Shown: positions 6,761 to 10,399 of the stretch, piece after piece
Layout: every line of letters starts with the position of its first letter
Position numbering within the stretch: the first letter of the stretch is position 1
Assembly: GCA_023393815.1 (NCBI GenBank)
Contig: JAEXBU010000061.1
Coordinates: 1 to 10,399 of the forward strand
Reading direction: 5' to 3'
From: Bacillota bacterium
GTDB taxonomy: Bacteria; Bacillota; Clostridia; Tissierellales; Peptoniphilaceae
Length of the DNA stretch: 10,399 bases
Program-made: the position numbers and the translations under genes
Notes under the pieces: generated by a model
Told to the model about the DNA's origin: nothing
The model's input: the letters and a program-made list of their open reading frames with translations, nothing else
The model's database searches: none

Positions 6761-7048
6761 ATGAAACAATATGCCTTTGATGCGGCGCTCCACGAAGTAC
6801 CGGAAAGCGGAGGGGCCTATGTGGTCTTTCCGTGGGATATACGCGAGGAGTTCGGGAAAGGCCGTGTGAAGGTTCATGCACAATTTGACGGCATTCCCTA
6901 CGACGGGAGCATCGTCAATATGGGTGTGAAAAATTCGGACGGATCCATCGGTTATTGTATCGGCGTACGGAAGGCGATTCGGGAAAAACTGCGCAAAGGG
7001 GACGGCGATACCCTCCATGTGGTGATTGAAGAAAGGGAAAGGCAATAA
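6761..7048 (+). CDS. DUF1905 domain protein
   Basis: The 95-residue protein is a single DUF1905 domain (PF08922), a small beta-barrel-like fold also found fused to YdeI/OmpD-associated domains. It runs YAFDAALHEVPESGGAYVVFPWDIREEFGKGRVKVHAQFDG, then PYDGSIVNMG (47-56), YCIGVRKAIREKL (65-77) and GDTLHVVIE, all conserved positions of the family. Its biochemical role is unknown. I choose ATG 6761 because family similarity begins there and because a good promoter places the transcript start near 6740, after the upstream in-frame ATG at 6716. The leader is then only about 20 nt, with a weak ribosome-binding site (GGGAAAG or GCGGG). The stop codon ends 1 nt before the ATG of the M20 peptidase gene, so the two are surely cotranscribed and perhaps translationally coupled. 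Confidence 0.85.
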   Translation: MKQYAFDAALHEVPESGGAYVVFPWDIREEFGKGRVKVHAQFDGIPYDGSIVNMGVKNSDGSIGYCIGVRKAIREKLRKGDGDTLHVVIEERERQ

Positions 7049-7049
7049 C

Positions 7050-8279
7050 ATGCTGAATAAAAATGAAAAAATCGAGTTGCTGCGGGACATGGTGAAAATC
7101 AACACGGTAAATGGGAATGAAAGAGAACTTGCGGAGTATCTGAAGAAGTACTTGGAAAAATATGGGATTGAATCGAAACTGATCGAGCTGGAGGAAAACA
7201 GAGCGAGCTTGGTTGCGGAAATTCAAAACGGCTCGGGCACGACGCTGGCGTTGTCCGGCCACTTGGACGTTGTCGATCCGGGCGATGAAAAGGAATGGAC
7301 GTATCCGCCTTTTTCGGCGGAAATAGAAGATGGCATCTTGTGGGGACGCGGAGCTTCCGATATGAAATCCGGGCTGGCGGCATTGGTCTCGGCCCTTATA
7401 GAAGTCCACGAGCAAAACAACTTCCATGGGAAAATAAGGCTTTTGGCTACCGTGGGGGAAGAGGTTGGAGAACTGGGCTCGGGACAACTTACGGACTTGG
7501 GTTACATGGACGATGTGGATGCGTTAATCATTGCGGAGCCTTGTAATCTGGGCGTGGTGTATGGCCACAAGGGCTCGTTGAATTACAAGGTGACCGCAAA
7601 AGGCGTTTCGGCCCATTCCTCGGCGCCGCAAATAGGGATCAACGCCATTGAAAAACTTTCGAAGGCGATTCAGGCCCTGTCGACGGCCGCGAACCGATGG
7701 AAAACGCAGTATGACGATGCGGTTTTGGGAAAAGTTACGCACAGCGTAACCTTGATCAGCGGCGGAACGCAGGTGAATTCCGTGCCCGATTATGCGGAGT
7801 TTGAGGCGAACGTTCGGACGACGGAAGCCTTCGATAATGGGCATGTGATTTCGGAGATTCAAGAAATCCTTTCGGAATTAAACGATGCGAATCCGGGCAC
7901 GCTTACCTTTGAAGTGACGGCCAATCAGCCGCCGGTCGTAACGGATTCGAATTCAAAATTGATTCGAACCGTCATGCAAGAAGCGTCGGCGGTTTCGAGT
8001 TTGAAACCGCAAAGTATATTACAAACGATGGGCGATGCGATTGGAAAATCGCTTACGGAGAGAGAAGAATTGAAAAACATCACGGAACTTACCTCCATGA
8101 CCCTCCCGGGGACGACGGATGCGGCGCAGTTCCTAAAGAAAAACAAAAAGTTGGATTTGGCGGTCTATGGTCCGGGAATGCCCATGCTCAACCACAAAGT
8201 CGACGAAAGAATTCCTTTGCAACAATATCTCGATTTTGCCGAAGTGTATGTAAAAGTAATAAATAAATTCATGGAATAA
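7050..8279 (+). CDS. M20 family metallopeptidase, ArgE/DapE-type deacylase
   Basis: The 409-residue cytosolic enzyme is of normal length for ArgE/DapE/ACY1/CPG2 deacylases, which use two zinc ions to hydrolyse N-acyl amino acids or small peptides. All metal and catalytic positions are visible: His71 and Asp73 in SGHLDVVD, the bridging Asp104 in GRGASDMKSG, the general base Glu137 and ligand Glu138 in ATVGEEVGE, Glu163 in IIAEP, and the C-terminal His382 in MLNHKVDE. The dimerisation (lid) domain spans about 172-290, starting HKGSLNYKVTAKGVSAHSSAP. Lysine-pathway (DapE), arginine-pathway (ArgE) or dipeptidase activity cannot be separated from sequence alone, and no biosynthetic gene is adjacent. 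I use ATG 7050, behind GAAAGGGAAAGG, rather than the in-frame TTG at 7026, which lies inside the upstream gene without a good ribosome-binding site. Confidence 0.93.
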   Translation: MLNKNEKIELLRDMVKINTVNGNERELAEYLKKYLEKYGIESKLIELEENRASLVAEIQNGSGTTLALSGHLDVVDPGDEKEWTYPPFSAEIEDGILWGRGASDMKSGLAALVSALIEVHEQNNFHGKIRLLATVGEEVGELGSGQLTDLGYMDDVDALIIAEPCNLGVVYGHKGSLNYKVTAKGVSAHSSAPQIGINAIEKLSKAIQALSTAANRWKTQYDDAVLGKVTHSVTLISGGTQVNSVPDYAEFEANVRTTEAFDNGHVISEIQEILSELNDANPGTLTFEVTANQPPVVTDSNSKLIRTVMQEASAVSSLKPQSILQTMGDAIGKSLTEREELKNITELTSMTLPGTTDAAQFLKKNKKLDLAVYGPGMPMLNHKVDERIPLQQYLDFAEVYVKVINKFME

Positions 8280-8291
8280 AGCTTCCCTTTG

Positions 8292-8325
8292 AATAAGCGC
8301 GTTTCTCTCGACGCGCTTATTTTTA
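8292..8325 (+). terminator. Rho-independent terminator after the M20 gene
   Basis: AATAAGCGCGT (8292-8302) pairs with ACGCGCTTATT (8311-8321) around an 8-nt loop and is followed by a short T-run (8321-8324). Confidence 0.88.
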
Positions 8326-8361
8326 TGGGGTCGAGCCTCTGTGCCAACTTTGTGAAAATAT

Positions 8362-8389
8362 TTGACGGGGGGGGTAGAAGGTGTAAAAT
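8362..8389 (+). promoter_or_regulatory. Promoter of the thioester surface protein with a G8 tract in its spacer
   Basis: TTGACG (8362-8367) and TAAAAT (8384-8389) each match the sigma-A consensus at 5 of 6 bases and are 16 bp apart. A run of eight Gs covers 8367-8374, beginning with the last base of the -35 box and filling the first part of the spacer. The transcript start would be near 8396, about 30 nt before the start codon. Confidence 0.75.
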
Positions 8390-8425
8390 AAGGTGATTTT
8401 GCATAAAAAGAAAGGAAGGAACGAG

Positions 8426-10081
8426 ATGATAAAAAGAAAGATTTTATCGATTTTCATGGCATGTATTATGATTTTTACAATCGTCGGCAATTCCGTTCAG
8501 GTATTTGCACATGAAAATGAAAAGGCGGAAGCGACGCAAACGGGGGCAGTAGCCGGAGCGGAAGCGACCGCAATAGAATCGACCGAAACCGCTGCAGCGG
8601 AAAAACCGGTAACGGAAACCGAGACAGCGGAAAAAGCGGCAGCGGAAACGGCCACAGAAAAAGCGGAAAAAGCGAAAGAAGTGGATGCATCGGAAACAGA
8701 AGGAACGGAAGCGGGAAGATCCGGATCGATAAGACCGCGTAGATCCGTCCGACCGATAGAAAAAAGCACGGTCGTCATCAGTAAAAAAGAAGTGGGCGGA
8801 GACTTCGTAAAAGATGCAAAATTGCTTGTCGTCAAGGGAGAGATGCCGGAAGACTTGCCCGAAGATATAGGCGAATGGATGGATCAATTGCCCGACGGCA
8901 GCAAGTGGATGTTCACGACGACGGGTAAATCCGACGAATTGCAACTTGAACCGGGGAAATACACCCTGGTTGAGGTGGAAGCACCGGAGGGATTTACCAA
9001 GGCGAACCCCCTTGCATTTGAAGTAGGAGAGGGTAGCAACGTCGCCGACGACACCAAGTATATGGGCTATTATAAGTTCCGTGAATACGAAGCGACGGAC
9101 CATATCAACGACACGATTTATCTAAAGCCGGAAGGATCCGACGGAAAGGGAATCGTAGTCTACTGTTTTAACAAAACGAAACTCACACCTCCGAAGGAGG
9201 GCTTGGTAAATAACGTACGTTACACAAGACACAGCGGAACGGGAGATCTCTTTACGGACTTGACGACGCCGATGGGGGAAGTGGCGAATGGTATCGCGAA
9301 GGGTCCGCGGGTCACGGGAGAGGAATTAGCCGACGCGGTGAAAGCCGTGATTCACAACGGCTATCCCATAGATGCTTCCGGGATAAAAGCAAAATACAAT
9401 TTAACGGACGGTCAATTCCGCTACATTACCCAACAAGCAGTTTGGTACTATACGGACAGCGACAGTAACGTCTTGCCCGACAAGGGGCCTCAAGGTGTGT
9501 ATATTGAGGCGAATGTTAAAGATGCGTACAAGGAATTGTTGGACACGAAAACCGTTCCGGAAAATCTGTCACTGGATATCTATGAAAGGGACAATAAGTT
9601 TTATCAAAACTTGTTGAGTACACGCTTTGCCAATTCCAATGAAATCGTCATGGAAGAGGAAAGAAATGGAGAAGTTCCCGACAAGCCGGAAAAGCCGGGT
9701 GAACCGGATAAGCCCGTAGTTCCCGACAAGCCGGAAAAGCCGGGTGAACCGGACAAGCCTGTAGTTCCCGACAAGCCGGAAAAGCCGGATGAACCGGATA
9801 AGCCTGTAGTTCCTAACGAGCCGACGAACCCTGTAGTTCCCAACGAGCCGACGAATCCTATGGTGGTTGAGTCAAAGGAAACGCCGAAACCGAAAGAACC
9901 TGCGGAATCTGCGAAAAAGGGGAATACGCCGAAAGTGACCAAAACCGAAAAACGAACAAATGAAATGACGCCAAAAACAGCGGACGATTTTCCTATGGGA
10001 TTGTACATGGGTATGATTTCCATATCCGCGGCAATGTTCGTCTTGTTAGGAAAGAAAAAACAAAACATTCTTAAAGGATGA
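8426..10081 (+). CDS. Cell-wall-anchored Cys-Gln thioester (TQXA) surface protein with SpaA/CnaB-like domain
   Basis: This 551-residue protein is a probable adhesin. The signal peptide covers residues 1-28 (cleavage after SVQVFA). Residues 29-115 are A/E/T-rich and probably disordered. Residues 116-201 resemble a SpaA/CnaB domain: TVVISKKEVGG carries candidate Lys120/121, and YTLVEVEAPEGF carries the usual catalytic Glu183 for an internal isopeptide bond; the partner Asn is unclear. Residues 215-410 form a thioester domain, with Cys247 in VVYCFN and Gln336 in YITQQAVW (TQXA), the pair expected to form a Cys-Gln thioester able to bind host amines covalently. Residues 417-479 are a proline-rich stalk. 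The tail is TPKTAD (515-520), a hydrophobic helix and GKKKQ, an LPXTG-like sorting signal. ATG 8426 has AAAGGAAGG just upstream; the in-frame GTG at 8393 precedes the likely transcript start. A sortase-like gene follows. Confidence 0.9.
   Translation: MIKRKILSIFMACIMIFTIVGNSVQVFAHENEKAEATQTGAVAGAEATAIESTETAAAEKPVTETETAEKAAAETATEKAEKAKEVDASETEGTEAGRSGSIRPRRSVRPIEKSTVVISKKEVGGDFVKDAKLLVVKGEMPEDLPEDIGEWMDQLPDGSKWMFTTTGKSDELQLEPGKYTLVEVEAPEGFTKANPLAFEVGEGSNVADDTKYMGYYKFREYEATDHINDTIYLKPEGSDGKGIVVYCFNKTKLTPPKEGLVNNVRYTRHSGTGDLFTDLTTPMGEVANGIAKGPRVTGEELADAVKAVIHNGYPIDASGIKAKYNLTDGQFRYITQQAVWYYTDSDSNVLPDKGPQGVYIEANVKDAYKELLDTKTVPENLSLDIYERDNKFYQNLLSTRFANSNEIVMEEERNGEVPDKPEKPGEPDKPVVPDKPEKPGEPDKPVVPDKPEKPDEPDKPVVPNEPTNPVVPNEPTNPMVVESKETPKPKEPAESAKKGNTPKVTKTEKRTNEMTPKTADDFPMGLYMGMISISAAMFVLLGKKKQNILKG
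9674..9862 (+). repeat. In-frame tandem repeats in the surface protein stalk
   Basis: Three consecutive 45-bp units (9674-9718, 9719-9763, 9764-9808) encode VPDKPEKPGEPDKPV, with only G-to-D in the third. Two 27-bp units (9809-9835, 9836-9862) encode VPNEPTNPV and VPNEPTNPM. The 45-bp copies differ at only a few bases, so the array looks recent and prone to length change. It acts as a rigid, extended spacer across the cell wall. Confidence 0.95.
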
Positions 10082-10094
10082 GGAAAGGAAATTT

Positions 10095-10130
10095 GGCTGT
10101 AGTATCCTTTGGATGCTGCAGTCCTTTTTT
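10095..10130 (+). terminator. Terminator between surface protein and sortase-like gene
   Basis: GGCTGTAGTATCC pairs with GGATGCTGCAGTCC (10111-10124) around a TTT loop, with G-T wobbles and one bulge, followed by six Ts (10125-10130). It would make most transcripts end after the adhesin gene, so the sortase-like gene is read only by readthrough or from an unseen promoter. Confidence 0.8.
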
Positions 10131-10169
10131 ATATCGGCGGCACATAAAAAGGGAGAAGGTGAAAAGTTG

Positions 10170-10399
10170 ATGACGGGCAAAGGAAAAAGACGCATGATTG
10201 ATGTTCTCATGTTGGCGTGTGTCGTGGTCTTGAGTTTTTCGGTATACAAAATAGTAAAGCAAAAGATTTCTGAAAAGAACGACCAAAAAAGATTTGAAAT
10301 TTTGCGGGAAGAAGTCAGAGGCGGAGAAGGGAACTTTCCGGAACGAGAAAGAAGCAGGACTTCTTCGGCAGAAGGGCCAGGGGATGAGACGGTGGAAGA
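10170..10399 (+). CDS. Probable class B sortase, N-terminal fragment (cut by right edge)
   Basis: Only 76 codons are visible. They give a basic start (MTGKGKRRMID), one membrane helix (about residues 10-28, VLMLACVVVLSFSVYKIV) and a charged stretch, KQKISEKNDQKRFEILREEV, then a polar linker. This is the usual N-terminus of class B sortases ('DxLLL..VxxFSxYKL....E....FxxLR'), membrane-anchored transpeptidases that join surface proteins to the wall. The catalytic His, Cys and Arg lie beyond the window, so the call rests on this pattern and on the position right after a gene with a sorting signal. The start at ATG 10170 has GGGAGAAGGTG (10151-10161) upstream; an in-frame TTG sits directly before it. 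Another single-pass membrane protein remains possible. Confidence 0.6.
   Translation, partial: MTGKGKRRMIDVLMLACVVVLSFSVYKIVKQKISEKNDQKRFEILREEVRGGEGNFPERERSRTSSAEGPGDETVE

Noticed and set aside
9604..10068. Minus-strand open frame rich in G, S and T that looks like a collagen- or silk-like repeat protein
   Set aside because: It is the antisense reading of the proline-rich repeat; no ribosome-binding site, and the sense strand has full domain evidence.

Overview
The window looks like a chromosomal segment of a Gram-positive anaerobe of the Firmicutes, most likely a Peptoniphilus/Aedoeadaptatus/Anaerococcus-type coccus. The signs are purine-rich Shine-Dalgarno sites (AAGGAG, GGAGGTGA), sigma-A-like promoters, many hairpin-plus-T-tract terminators, a cell-wall-sorted surface protein followed by a sortase-like gene, and Firmicutes-type DUF1706 and M20 proteins. 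The genus is inference; I ran no search.

Left part (1-3117): the C-terminal end of an FtsX/BceB-like ABC permease runs in from the left edge and ends at a strong terminator. A convergent TraX-family membrane protein gene follows on the minus strand. Divergent from it is a 430-residue conserved beta-helix-like protein of unknown function, with no signal peptide.

Middle (3118-8325): a glutathione S-transferase-like gene and a small GNAT-type acetyltransferase form a two-gene unit. A secreted protein with a copper-amine-oxidase-N (stalk) domain has its own promoter(s) and terminator. After a 429-bp stretch without a convincing gene comes a ClbS/DfsB-like (DUF1706) protein that starts at TTG behind a very strong ribosome-binding site. 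A DUF1905 protein and an ArgE/DapE-type M20 peptidase are then nearly contiguous (1-nt gap) and share one promoter and one terminator.

Right part (8326-10399): a 551-residue surface protein has a signal peptide, an A/E/T-rich stretch, a SpaA/CnaB-like domain, a Cys-Gln thioester (TQXA) domain, a PDKPEKPGE repeat stalk and an LPXTG-like anchor ending in TPKTAD. A terminator follows, then the start of a gene that looks like a class B sortase, cut by the right edge. The two would work together, the sortase attaching the thioester adhesin to the wall. The adhesin promoter has a run of eight Gs between its -35 and -10 boxes, which could make the gene phase-variable by slippage. That is the most interesting observation here. 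No CRISPR array, insertion sequence, prophage or tRNA/rRNA gene was seen.
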